DNA from: Parabacteroides sp. FAFU027
GTDB taxonomy: Bacteria > Bacteroidota > Bacteroidia > Bacteroidales > UBA7332
DNA: 64,000 nucleotides
Direction of reading: 5' to 3'
Assembly (NCBI RefSeq): GCF_022808675.1
Contig: NZ_JAKZKV010000007.1
Coordinates: 248,001 to 312,000 of the forward strand
The position numbers and the translations under genes are program-made. Positions 8,272 to 16,958 of the stretch are shown here, in pieces. The notes beneath the pieces were generated by a model. That model did no database searches and was not told the DNA's origin. It saw nothing but the letters and a program-made list of their open reading frames with translations. Every line of letters begins with the position of its first letter. The first letter of the stretch is position 1.

Positions 8272-8736
8272 TTAGTTTGCACTGACTTTTTTAGTTGATT
8301 TCTTGAAGAAGACCGCCATATCATCCGCCACCACATTAAGGCCGGGTACTTTATCGCGGTTTTGCTTCACGGCGGAGTAAACTTCGAGCGCCCCCACCAT
8401 GGCATCGCTATTGGCTGCAAAGAAGGTGTTCTGCAAGCTGTCGTTCAGCTCCTTGATTTGGGCAGCGATCGGACGAAGCGCTTTAACCAGGTCGCAATCA
8501 CGGATAAATTCGTCCTTATCAAATACACCGGGAAGAATTTCCGGATGAGACTTAGCCGCCTGGCAGGCTTGTTCGATAAAAGGCTGGTAATTATTACCCA
8601 CTTTAAACAACCCCTGGATATCGTCGCTTTGCAGCGTCGTCAGGAATTGCAATACGCTTTTAATTTCGCTAAGATTTTGAATTACTTTTTCAACGTCTTC
8701 TGCTGAAATGGTTGCTGATACAAGATTCTGTGCCAT
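8272..8736 (-). CDS. conserved protein of unknown function next to palindrome array
   Basis: A 154-residue soluble protein starting MAQNLVSATIS. It is largely helical, with no signal peptide, membrane segment or cysteine cluster. Segments such as VGNNYQPFIEQACQAAKSHPEILPGVFD and AANSDAMVGALEVYSAVKQNRDKVPG look well preserved, and I recall similar proteins of unknown function in other Bacteroidota. The stop codon at 8272-8274 abuts the palindrome array. A full consensus promoter lies upstream, so the gene is probably transcribed alone and its message would end in or run through the array. Confidence 0.75.
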   Translation of the reverse strand: MAQNLVSATISAEDVEKVIQNLSEIKSVLQFLTTLQSDDIQGLFKVGNNYQPFIEQACQAAKSHPEILPGVFDKDEFIRDCDLVKALRPIAAQIKELNDSLQNTFFAANSDAMVGALEVYSAVKQNRDKVPGLNVVADDMAVFFKKSTKKVSAN

Positions 8737-8877
8737 AGTTCAAAAAGTTTTAGAAGTTAAACATTGTGTGATTTCCATCGCGTTACTGTTATGGCAGGCA
8801 GTTTTGCAATGGTGTGAAATATTAATTCACATGTTGACCACTCATTCATTGGTTAATTTTAAAGGAGCAGTCATTTG

Positions 8878-8908
8878 CAAAAGTATGAGAATAAATTTAA
8901 CAACCAAA
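8878..8908 (-). promoter_or_regulatory. consensus Bacteroidota promoter for the 154-residue gene
   Basis: Read on the minus strand: TTTG at -33 (8905-8908), exactly 19 nt, then TACTTTTG (8878-8885). It matches TTTG-N19-21-TAnnTTTG at every defined position. It implies a leader of roughly 135 nt before the start at 8736. Confidence 0.7.
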
Positions 8909-9027
8909 TATCTTGACGCTATTTTATTTGGCATAAAATAGATTTAATCAGAAAGCAAGAATCCAATAATCGTGAAAGCATACCGCATTCTATCTGATTC
9001 GGATGATAATCTTGCGGTTTATCCTAT

Positions 9028-9056
9028 CGAAAGGCACTCTATGAGTGAGCCTTTCG
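9028..9056. repeat. short perfect-stem hairpin in the gap before nuoN
   Basis: CGAAAGGC and GCCTTTCG pair around an inner ACTC/GAGT stem. It is not followed by a T-run on either strand. A related pyrimidine-rich stretch (CCCTTTCGCTCATAGAGAAAGGG) follows at 9070-9092 and can pair with itself. No gene is evident here. Confidence 0.4.
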
Positions 9057-9112
9057 GGAACCCACTCTACCCTTTCGCTCATAGAGAAAGGGGGGATGAA
9101 TCTCCCAAACGA

Positions 9113-9148
9113 AAAAAGCCGGACTACGAAGATCGTAATCCGGCTCTT
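9113..9148 (-). terminator. Rho-independent terminator at the end of the nuo operon
   Basis: Arms AGCCGGATTACGA and TCGTAGTCCGGCT (minus strand) form a strong stem followed by a U-run. It sits 22 nt past the nuoN stop codon and marks the end of the complex I transcript. Confidence 0.88.
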
Positions 9149-9169
9149 TACTATTTAAAGCATATTCAA

Positions 9170-10603
9170 TTACATGCCGTAGCTGAATGAGCTGATGAAG
9201 TTGAAGATCGGGCTGTAGAAGCCTACCAACAACAGACCAGCCACACAGATCACCAATGCAACAGTAAGCGGAGCATTGCTTTTCACGTTAGGCAAAGCCA
9301 CTTCCGCCTGATCCATAAACATGGTTTTCACCACACGGAGGTAGTTGTACAGCGAGATCACGAGGTTGATGGCAGCAACTGCCAATACCACGTAAAGACC
9401 TTGTCCGAAACCGGCAGCCAACAGGAACAGTTTACCGAAGAAACCGGCTGTCGGAGGAATACCCGCCAACGAGAAGAAGCTGAGGGCCATCGTTAGGGCC
9501 AACATCGGATTCGACTTGTAAAGGCCTTTGAATGCATCCAGGTTCTCTTTGCCGGTTGACTCGGAGATGGCACCGATCACTCCAAACGCAGCGATATTAC
9601 TCAACATGTAGATCAACACGAAGTAAACCACAGAAGCGTTTGCAACCTTAGAAGCACCAGCAATACCTACCAACACGAAACCTACCTGGGTCACGGATGA
9701 GAACGCTAACAGACGTTTGATGTTGGTCTGACGCATGGTAAACAAGTTACCGATGGTCATGGTCAGGATAGCCAGCACAGACAACACCAATTGCCACTCT
9801 GCGTGCATATTGCCAAAGAGTTTGTAAAGCACAGTGATGATCACGAAGATCACCGAACCTTTAGATATAACCGACAGGAAGTTGGTCACCTGTACAGGAG
9901 CGCCTTCGTACACGTCGGCAGTCCACAAGTGGAAAGGCACGACAGACATCTTGAAGGCGAATCCACCCAGAATAAAGGCAAAGGCAAGCAATGACAACGC
10001 GCCTGGCTGGATGCTCATAGAGATGGCGGAGAAGCTCAGGCTTCCGGTAGCACCATACAACAGGGAGATACCAAACAACAGGATACCGCTTGAGAAGGCT
10101 GATGAGAAGATCATCTTCAGACCGGCCTCGCTCGAATTGCGCAATGAACGGTTGTAGTTCGCCAAAGCAGCCACCGGAATGCTTGACATTTCCAATCCTA
10201 AATACAACATCAGCACGTGTCCGCTGGAGATCATGAAGAACATACCCACCACGCTCGTAAGCATCAGGATGTAAAACTCCAGCTGGTTTTTAATGCTGTA
10301 TAAATAACGGGCTCCACTGAAAGAGATCAGCAACAGGCCGAAGTTCAGGATATTTTTCTCTAAAACAATTAACTGGCTGGTTCGGAAAAAGTCGCTGAAT
10401 GCGCTCCCCTCAGCCATTGGCAGCAATCCTGCCAGAAAGTTGATCAGCAGAAGTCCGTTTACCACCGTCAGCATCGACTTGGTATTCTTATCGGCATCCA
10501 TCAACTTCATAACGAGCAGAATGAAGATAATCGCAATGAGTATCCATTCAAACCGCAACAATGAAATGGTTTCCAGATTCATATATTTCTTTTTAATAGC
10601 CAC
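9170..10603 (-). CDS. nuoN: NADH-quinone oxidoreductase subunit N
   Basis: A 477-residue antiporter-like membrane subunit of complex I with about 13-14 transmembrane helices. The proton-channel lysine regions are visible, for example GGFAFKMSVVPFHLWTADVYEGAP in the middle and KRLLAFSSVTQVGF further on. It is the last gene of the operon. Unlike the tight spacing elsewhere, it is separated from nuoM by 244 nt holding an inverted repeat pair, so its expression may be partly uncoupled. It is identified as NuoN rather than NuoM by its position and its 'DVYEGAP' form of the conserved loop. Confidence 0.95.
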   Translation of the reverse strand: MAIKKKYMNLETISLLRFEWILIAIIFILLVMKLMDADKNTKSMLTVVNGLLLINFLAGLLPMAEGSAFSDFFRTSQLIVLEKNILNFGLLLISFSGARYLYSIKNQLEFYILMLTSVVGMFFMISSGHVLMLYLGLEMSSIPVAALANYNRSLRNSSEAGLKMIFSSAFSSGILLFGISLLYGATGSLSFSAISMSIQPGALSLLAFAFILGGFAFKMSVVPFHLWTADVYEGAPVQVTNFLSVISKGSVIFVIITVLYKLFGNMHAEWQLVLSVLAILTMTIGNLFTMRQTNIKRLLAFSSVTQVGFVLVGIAGASKVANASVVYFVLIYMLSNIAAFGVIGAISESTGKENLDAFKGLYKSNPMLALTMALSFFSLAGIPPTAGFFGKLFLLAAGFGQGLYVVLAVAAINLVISLYNYLRVVKTMFMDQAEVALPNVKSNAPLTVALVICVAGLLLVGFYSPIFNFISSFSYGM

Positions 10604-10697
10604 ATGCTAATGTGCCCATGATTCTTTAATTTATTTCTTAAAGGCTTTTAACCGCCCGGTAATCGGGATATGAGCTTGACTCTGTTTATCTCCTACC

Positions 10698-10825
10698 GCC
10701 CCTAAATCCCCTAAAGGGGACTTTTGCAGTAGCAGAAACAAGAACTTTAGTGCATTATTGGATCTTTATAAGACTCTATAAATGTCCTGTACTCTCTTTA
10801 AGTCCCCTTTAGGGGATTTAGGGGC
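10698..10825. repeat. pair of perfect 26-bp inverted repeats between nuoM and nuoN
   Basis: The 26-nt sequence at 10698-10723 is repeated as an exact reverse complement at 10800-10825. Each arm is itself nearly palindromic, built on CCCCTAAA and TTTAGGGG. The intervening 76 nt are AT-rich. I recall similar 'CCCCTAAATCCCCTAAAGGGGACTT' units as extragenic repeats in other Bacteroidota. The pair could fold into a large hairpin in the nuo mRNA. Confidence 0.88.
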
Positions 10826-10847
10826 AGAACAAAGTAGAGATCCTAGT

Positions 10848-12326
10848 TTATCGCAATAACATACCCATGATACCTGTTACATCCGATTCGATCAGACGGG
10901 TAAGCAGGAATGGAGCCAAACCGATAATCACGATACCGCCTACAAGGATGAAAGTAGCGAAACGTTCGTTCCATGCTGCGTCTTTCAGTTGCAGGTATTC
11001 TTTGTTGGTAACGCTTCCCCAGATAGCAAAACCTACCGCACGGAGAATATAAACGGCTGTTACTACGATAGAAGCACAAGCCAGGATGGTTGCCAAACGG
11101 TAACCGGCACCTGCATGCTCCCATGAACCGACGAAAATAGTCATCTCTGAAACGAAACCACTAAAGCCCGGCAAACCTAATGAAGTCAAACCGGAGATGA
11201 TGAATGCTGTACCGATGAAAGGAACCTGCTTCAACATACCCCCGAGTTCGTTAGCCTGACGAGTGTGGGCACGATCGTAAATCATACCGATCGCGGCAAA
11301 GAAGAGGGCTGTCATCACACCGTGTGAAACCATTTGCATCACCGCACCCATAATAGCCGCTTTTGTCAGCATAGCAATACCCAGGATTACGAATCCACAG
11401 TGGCTTACCGATGAGTACGCGTTCATGTACTTAAGGTCTTTCTGCATCATGGTTGCAAATGCACCGTAGATGATAGCGATAGAAGCCAGGATAATGAAAA
11501 TCCAGGAAAGATCGTGTGCAGCTTCCGGCAACAGGAATGTAGCCACACGCAAAGCTCCATAACCACCCAGTTTCATTGAGATACCGGCAAGGAACATCGA
11601 AGCTGCCGTAGGTGCTGACGAGTGACCGTCAGGCGCCCAGGTGTGGAAAGGAAACATCGCTGTAAATACACCGAATCCGGCAAAGATCAACACGTAAAGC
11701 GGACGTTGTACTTCCACCGGAATGTGTTGAGCTACCAGCTCCTGAATGTTCCAGGTGTGACCACCGAAGTAGTATAAGCCTGAAATACCCAGGAATACCA
11801 ACGCAGAACCGAACATCAGCATCAACGCCAGTTTCATCGCGCTATACTCTTTCTTACCGCTACCCCAGATACCAATCAGAAGGTACTTAGGAATTACAGC
11901 CAGTTCAAGGAAGAAGAACATCGCAAATACGTCAGTGGTGATAAAGAAGCCATAAGCTCCGGTTGCCAGTAACAGGATCAGGAAGAAGAACTCTTTCACC
12001 TGTTTCTCGATTTTCCAGGATACCAGGATACCTGCCACAACCACCGTAGCGGTCAGCAGAATCATCGACAATGAGATACCGTCAATACCCAGACGGTAGT
12101 AGATGTTTAATGGCTCAAACCAGGTGGTGCTGGATTGAAACAACATCGCACCTGTAGCCCCTGCTATTCTCAACTTAGCATAAACGTAAGTCAGCCATCC
12201 GGCAAACAGAAGCTCCAAAACAGCTCCGGCCAAAGCTGTCATCTTGACAGCCTTATCGTTGCGGGCAAAAAGCACCCCAACGGCAGACAGAAGCGGTATC
12301 AGGATTAATACATTTAATATGTTCAT
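10848..12326 (-). CDS. nuoM: NADH-quinone oxidoreductase subunit M
   Basis: A 492-residue Mrp-antiporter-like subunit of the membrane arm of complex I, predicted to pump protons, with about 14 helices. Diagnostic segments are the LIPLLSAVG start, FFLELAVIPKYLLIG (conserved Glu on helix 5), FPFHTWAPDGHSSAPTAASMFLAGISMKLGGYG and KDLKYMNAYSSVSHCGFV. It follows nuoL by 44 nt. Codon use and GC match the rest of the operon. Confidence 0.96.
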   Translation of the reverse strand: MNILNVLILIPLLSAVGVLFARNDKAVKMTALAGAVLELLFAGWLTYVYAKLRIAGATGAMLFQSSTTWFEPLNIYYRLGIDGISLSMILLTATVVVAGILVSWKIEKQVKEFFFLILLLATGAYGFFITTDVFAMFFFLELAVIPKYLLIGIWGSGKKEYSAMKLALMLMFGSALVFLGISGLYYFGGHTWNIQELVAQHIPVEVQRPLYVLIFAGFGVFTAMFPFHTWAPDGHSSAPTAASMFLAGISMKLGGYGALRVATFLLPEAAHDLSWIFIILASIAIIYGAFATMMQKDLKYMNAYSSVSHCGFVILGIAMLTKAAIMGAVMQMVSHGVMTALFFAAIGMIYDRAHTRQANELGGMLKQVPFIGTAFIISGLTSLGLPGFSGFVSEMTIFVGSWEHAGAGYRLATILACASIVVTAVYILRAVGFAIWGSVTNKEYLQLKDAAWNERFATFILVGGIVIIGLAPFLLTRLIESDVTGIMGMLLR

Positions 12327-12370
12327 AACTGTACTTTTCTTGTATAATTAATAATTTACCGTTCGCCTGA

Positions 12371-14317
12371 TTAATTGGCAAAAAGGAATAACAGGGCTAC
12401 AAAGATTACACCGATTAAGAAGTAGGTAGCGTAAGACTGTACGCGTCCCGACTGGAATTTCTTAATGGCTTCTGAAGTTGTCGCTGTGATAGAGGCGCTA
12501 CCGTTGTAGATGTTGTCCACAATGTTGCGGTCCACCCATGCAGCAGGACGACCAATCAGGTTGAACAGAATCTTTTTGGTTACAAACAAATAGATCTCGT
12601 CGATGTAGAATTTGTTGTAAGCCGCTTTGTAGAATCCGCCCATAGCTTTAGTGAAATTAGCCGCTTTGTCACTCTCCTTACCAAAGAAGATATAAGCAAT
12701 GAAAATGCCAAGCAATCCGATTGTCACCGGAGGTATAGCCAATGCAAGGTGGAATGGCAGCTCGATTGCTTTACCATCTGCACTTACAAAGTGACCGAAT
12801 TTAATATAGCCTGATGCAACAGTCGCAATCATCAGCAGAATCAATGCAGTATTCATGGCTGGAGTATGAGCCTCGTGGCTATCATGCCCATGTTCGCCAT
12901 GACCGTGTGCCGCCTTCTTATACCAGAAGATACGGAAATAAAGACGGAACATGTAGAATGCTGTGATACCGCTGGTCAGCAACCCAATGATATAGATCAG
13001 TTTGTCTCCATGGAAAGCAGCAGAAAGAATAACCTCTTTACTGAAGAATCCTGAGAAACCAGGAACACCGGCAATCGAAAGACAGCCAAGAGCAAAGGCA
13101 GCATTGGTAATTGGCATTTTTTTCCACAATCCGCCCATATCTTGCATTTCGTTACTGTGAACTGCGTGGATTACCGCACCAGCCCCCATGAAGAGCATTG
13201 CTTTGAAGAATGCGTGGGTAAACAGGTGGAAAAGAGATCCGGTAAAACCTTCACTCGCTTCTTCACCCCATCCGGCAACGCCCAATGAGAACATCATAAA
13301 GGCAATTTGAGATACGGTTGAATAAGCAAGGACGCGTTTGATATCAGTCTGTGTACAGGCAATAATTGCAGCAAACAGAGCAGTGATTGCACCCACATAA
13401 CCCACAATATGCAACGCATCGGGAGCAGATTGAGCAAAAATAGGGAACAAACGTGCTACAAGGAATACCCCGGCAACAACCATTGTTGCAGCGTGGATCA
13501 ATGCAGAAACCGGAGTCGGACCTTCCATCGCATCGGGCAACCAGATGTGAAGCGGGAACATGGCCGATTTACCGGCACCACCGATAAAGATCAGGATCAA
13601 TCCCCATGACAAGGTTGACATTCCGAGGAATGAACCGGCCATCATCGACTGAGCAAATGGCGACTGTGGATTGGACAGACGTTCGATCATGGTTGCAAAA
13701 TCAAGCGTACCGGCACTGTGGCTTACCAACAGGATTCCCAACAGGAAGCCCAGGTCAGCAAAACGGGTAACGATAAACGCCTTTTTAGCAGCAGCAATAG
13801 CAGAAGGTTTGGTGTAGTAGAAACCGATCAACAGGAAGGAAGAAACCCCTACCAACTCCCAGAAGATGTACATCTGGAAAATGTTAACCGCAACTACCAG
13901 TCCCAACATAGAGAAGGTAAAGAGTGAAAGGTAAGCGTAGTACATCTGGAAACGGTCTTCACCGTGCATATAGTTCCAGCTGTACAGGTGTACCATACAA
14001 GAGATGAAGCTGATGACAATAAGCATCATCACCGAGATAGGATCAAGCATAACTCCAAGGTTAATGCTCAACACATCGGAAAACTTCAACCATACTTCAT
14101 TGAAAACCGCTTTATGTTCATAGACGCCATTTACTACTCCATTTACAAAGAAATAGTTATAAGCGACATAGAAAGAGAGCGCAGCAACCGTCGATAAGAC
14201 GGTAATACCTGTCAGTCCGGCGACTGAAGGTGAGATTCTTCTTCCGGCCAGCGACAAAAACACGAAGCTGATGAGCGGCAGGAAAAGAATCAGTAACATA
14301 GGAATTTCGTAATTCAT
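12371..14317 (-). CDS. nuoL: NADH-quinone oxidoreductase subunit L
   Basis: A 648-residue subunit at the distal end of the complex I membrane arm. It has the antiporter core (FWELVGVSSFLLIGFYY, GKSAMFPLHIWLPDAMEGPTPVSALIHAATMV, KRVLAYSTVSQIAFM). The C-terminal extension, from about residue 480, corresponds to the long lateral helix. It contains a histidine-rich loop (HGHGEHGHDSHEAH) of the kind often seen in NuoL. It lies 6 nt from nuoK and is cotranscribed. Confidence 0.97.
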   Translation of the reverse strand: MNYEIPMLLILFLPLISFVFLSLAGRRISPSVAGLTGITVLSTVAALSFYVAYNYFFVNGVVNGVYEHKAVFNEVWLKFSDVLSINLGVMLDPISVMMLIVISFISCMVHLYSWNYMHGEDRFQMYYAYLSLFTFSMLGLVVAVNIFQMYIFWELVGVSSFLLIGFYYTKPSAIAAAKKAFIVTRFADLGFLLGILLVSHSAGTLDFATMIERLSNPQSPFAQSMMAGSFLGMSTLSWGLILIFIGGAGKSAMFPLHIWLPDAMEGPTPVSALIHAATMVVAGVFLVARLFPIFAQSAPDALHIVGYVGAITALFAAIIACTQTDIKRVLAYSTVSQIAFMMFSLGVAGWGEEASEGFTGSLFHLFTHAFFKAMLFMGAGAVIHAVHSNEMQDMGGLWKKMPITNAAFALGCLSIAGVPGFSGFFSKEVILSAAFHGDKLIYIIGLLTSGITAFYMFRLYFRIFWYKKAAHGHGEHGHDSHEAHTPAMNTALILLMIATVASGYIKFGHFVSADGKAIELPFHLALAIPPVTIGLLGIFIAYIFFGKESDKAANFTKAMGGFYKAAYNKFYIDEIYLFVTKKILFNLIGRPAAWVDRNIVDNIYNGSASITATTSEAIKKFQSGRVQSYATYFLIGVIFVALLFLFAN

Positions 14318-14323
14318 ATCCTT

Positions 14324-14638
14324 TTAGTATTTCATCGTGGTGGTATCTTCCACATCTACCGTTTTGAAACGGCGATACAGATTAATAATGATCGCAATAG
14401 CCAGTGATACTTCTCCGGCTGCAACGGTGATGATGAACATCGAGAAAAACATTCCTTCCAACTGATGTGGATAGAGATATTTATTAAATGCGATAAAGTT
14501 GATATTCACACTATTGAGAATCAACTCTGTTGACATAAGCATCATCAGCATATTGCGGCGGGCAAAGAAGCCGTAAACTCCCAGAAAGAATAAGATCGAG
14601 CTGAGAATCAATATGTGCACTAAAGGTACTTGTTCCAT
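14324..14638 (-). CDS. nuoK: NADH-quinone oxidoreductase subunit K
   Basis: A 104-residue, three-helix membrane subunit. The second helix carries the conserved LMSTELILNSVNINF with its buried Glu, and the third the MFIITVAAGEVSLAIAI segment with the second Glu, both part of the proton path. Length is standard. It sits between nuoJ and nuoL in the canonical order. Confidence 0.96.
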   Translation of the reverse strand: MEQVPLVHILILSSILFFLGVYGFFARRNMLMMLMSTELILNSVNINFIAFNKYLYPHQLEGMFFSMFIITVAAGEVSLAIAIIINLYRRFKTVDVEDTTTMKY

Positions 14639-14670
14639 AATATCTGTTTAAATAGATTTTGATTCTTCGA

Positions 14671-15192
14671 TTATTTATTCTCTTCAGGGGTTTTGTCTTT
14701 CATCGCAATCACGATGCTACCCACCAATGCTGCCAGCAGGAATACACTGATTACCTCAAACGGCAATACGTAGCCATAGTTTTTGTAATCGAGCAACTGC
14801 ATACCAATACTTTTCACTGACGAATCGCACTCTGCACTTGATTTCTCAAAGCCCAATGGAATGAGTACAGACAATACCAGTGCCAATCCGGCCAATGCAA
14901 CCACGGCTGATTGTGCTACCTTTTTCGTACTTGGTAAGGAGACCTTCTCTCCCACCTGATGGGTCAGGAAGATGGAGAAAATAATCAGCACCACGATACC
15001 GCCCACATAGATTACCACCTGCAAGGCAGCCATGAAGTTCATTTCCATCAACAGGTAGATACCCGCCACGCCAATCAGGGCAAACAACAGGTAAATAGCT
15101 GCACGGAAAATATGACGGGTCGTTACCGTCAGAGCTCCGAATGCCAGAGTCATTCCGGACAGAAGATAAAAAACAACAGTTTCTATATTCAT
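14671..15192 (-). CDS. nuoJ: NADH-quinone oxidoreductase subunit J
   Basis: A 173-residue membrane subunit with about five helices. The conserved helix 3 region reads ALQVVIYVGGIVVLIIFSIFL, which contains the pi-bulge segment that moves during catalysis. The start ATG overlaps the nuoI stop codon by 4 nt, indicating translational coupling. Confidence 0.95.
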   Translation of the reverse strand: MNIETVVFYLLSGMTLAFGALTVTTRHIFRAAIYLLFALIGVAGIYLLMEMNFMAALQVVIYVGGIVVLIIFSIFLTHQVGEKVSLPSTKKVAQSAVVALAGLALVLSVLIPLGFEKSSAECDSSVKSIGMQLLDYKNYGYVLPFEVISVFLLAALVGSIVIAMKDKTPEENK

Positions 15193-15680
15193 GACTTTTT
15201 CTCCTTTGCTTTAAGTTTAGAACCCGGTTTATTCAATACCAGCAACAACTTGTTCTTGTCGTATTCACTCAACTCGAACTGTTTGTTCATGTGAATAGCA
15301 TCAGAAGGACAAGCATCCACACACTGTCCGCAGAAGGTACAGGTACCCAGGTTGTAGTGGTATTTGTCAAGGTATTTTTTCTTTTTACCATCTTCAGTCA
15401 CCTCTACTGCTGTATCAATGGTAATGGTGCCATTCGGACAAGCCAGTTCACACAAAGTACATGCCGTACAGTTGTGCTCATTGTTCTCATCGTGCGGCAT
15501 TTCCAAAATTCCGTAGAAACGCTCGGGAATACGAATCGTAGTCTCACGGTTTTCGGGATATTGCTCCGTAATATTTACTTTACGCACGTGCGTGAAGTAA
15601 TAGAGCGTCAGCTTCATCCCCTGTGCCAGGGAATAGAAAGCCATGACTAATTCACGAAAATATTTAATGATTGATTTCAT
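15189..15680 (-). CDS. nuoI: NADH-quinone oxidoreductase subunit I (2x[4Fe-4S])
   Basis: A ferredoxin-like subunit that passes electrons from the peripheral arm to NuoB. Two complete clusters are visible: CTACTLCELACP and CTFCGQCVDACP. The frame extends upstream to a TTG at 15710, but the ATG at 15680 (MKSIIKYFREL) is the better start and gives 163 residues. In the Bacteroidales form without NuoEFG, electrons are thought to enter near this subunit from ferredoxin or another carrier. The gap upstream to nuoH is 162 nt and repeat-like. Confidence 0.95.
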   Translation of the reverse strand: MKSIIKYFRELVMAFYSLAQGMKLTLYYFTHVRKVNITEQYPENRETTIRIPERFYGILEMPHDENNEHNCTACTLCELACPNGTITIDTAVEVTEDGKKKKYLDKYHYNLGTCTFCGQCVDACPSDAIHMNKQFELSEYDKNKLLLVLNKPGSKLKAKEKKS

Positions 15681-15740
15681 AATTAATTTTACTGCCCTGC
15701 TCTTTTTCAAGCAGGAGATTTAATCTGCAAAGTAATTCTA

Positions 15741-15842
15741 AATGAAAAAAATTAAGAGAATGAAGAAAATGAAAGAATGACGGAATGAAATCAATTTCTT
15801 AATTCCTTTAATTCTTTAATTTCTTAATTACCCCTTCTTCAT
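15741..15842. repeat. purine/pyrimidine mirror-like low-complexity stretch between nuoH and nuoI
   Basis: A run of AGAATGAAGAAAATGAAAG-type purine repeats is followed by TTAATTCCTTTAATTCTTTAATT pyrimidine repeats, so the two halves are roughly complementary and could form a long AT hairpin. It breaks the otherwise tight spacing of the nuo operon. No gene is present. Confidence 0.55.
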
Positions 15843-16919
15843 TTAAAAGTGCCATCCCATTACTTCAAACAGGGCAGCGATTACCAGGTTAATGATGCTC
15901 AACGGAAGCAGGTATTTCCACTCCAGTTTCAGCAGTTGGTCGATACGCAGACGTGGGAATGTCCAACGGAACCACATGATCAGGAAGATCATAAAGTAAA
16001 CCTTACCCAACAACCAGACAATACCCGGGATATAATCCATCACGTGGTTAAATGCTGTAAATCCATAGATATGGAAAGGCTGCCATCCACCCAGGAATAC
16101 CGACGATGCGATAATTGAGACCACAATCATATTGATGTACTCAGTCAGGTAGAACATACCAAACTGCATACCTGAGTATTCGGTGTGATAACCTGCGGTC
16201 AACTCTTGCTCAGCTTCGGCAAGGTCAAATGGCGCACGGTTCAACTCGGCAGTACCTGCAATGGTATAAACCACAAATGCAAAGATTACAGGAAGGTGTC
16301 CTTTGAAAATCCACCAACCATCGGCCTGTGATGCCACGATATCGTTGAAGTTAAGCGAACCGGTCATCAACACGACAGAAAGCAGTGCCAATGCAGCCGA
16401 TAACTCGTAACTCACGATTTGCGCACCACTACGCATGGCACCCAGCAATGAGTATTTGTTGTTACTTGCCCAACCTGCCATCAGGATACCGATTACGCCC
16501 AGAGACGAAACGGCAGTCGTGTAAAGCAGGCCGATGTTGGAATCCCACATCTGTACGCCCGGAGCGAATGAAACGGGAGCCAAAGCCATCAATGCAACCG
16601 TCAGCACGAGGTAAGGAGCAATGCAAAACAGAAGTCCGTCAGCACGGGTCGGTGTAAATGCCTCCTTCAGCAAAAGCTTGATTACGTCAGCAAACACCTG
16701 CAAGCTACCCCACGGTCCCACGCGGTGTGGCCCGAGACGCAACTGCATAAATCCGGCCACTTTACGTTCCATGTACACCTGTGTAATCACGATGACCAGA
16801 ACTCCGACCAATACGGCAATAGCAACCAGAACAAGTCCGGCAAACCATGCCAGTCCCGGCGACAAAAGACTTGTCAGCAGGTTGTTTACCCATTCTATTA
16901 TATCAGATAGTTTAATCAT
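15843..16919 (-). CDS. nuoH: NADH-quinone oxidoreductase subunit H
   Basis: A 358-residue membrane subunit that forms part of the quinone-binding chamber. Diagnostic segments are ERKVAGFMQLRLGPHRVGPWGSLQVFADVIKLLLKE near the N-terminus, FALVVYTIAGTAELNRAPFDL-like helix 6 (here FAFVVYTIAGTAELNR), EQELTAGYHTEYSGMQF and RWTFPRLRIDQLLKL. It has about eight helices. It lies between nuoD and nuoI in canonical order. Confidence 0.97.
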   Translation of the reverse strand: MIKLSDIIEWVNNLLTSLLSPGLAWFAGLVLVAIAVLVGVLVIVITQVYMERKVAGFMQLRLGPHRVGPWGSLQVFADVIKLLLKEAFTPTRADGLLFCIAPYLVLTVALMALAPVSFAPGVQMWDSNIGLLYTTAVSSLGVIGILMAGWASNNKYSLLGAMRSGAQIVSYELSAALALLSVVLMTGSLNFNDIVASQADGWWIFKGHLPVIFAFVVYTIAGTAELNRAPFDLAEAEQELTAGYHTEYSGMQFGMFYLTEYINMIVVSIIASSVFLGGWQPFHIYGFTAFNHVMDYIPGIVWLLGKVYFMIFLIMWFRWTFPRLRIDQLLKLEWKYLLPLSIINLVIAALFEVMGWHF

Positions 16920-16958
16920 TTTTTTATCGAATATTTTACTGATTAATTACGTTTCCGA

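Noticed and set aside
7953-8275. Three overlapping open frames over the palindrome array (81-94 residues, both strands)
   Set aside because: The frames stay open because the 21-bp palindromic unit is a multiple of three. They spell the same heptad on both strands and lack independent coding support.
8972-9190. 72-residue plus-strand frame
   Set aside because: It overlaps a hairpin, the nuo terminator and the end of nuoN, and has no recognisable protein features.
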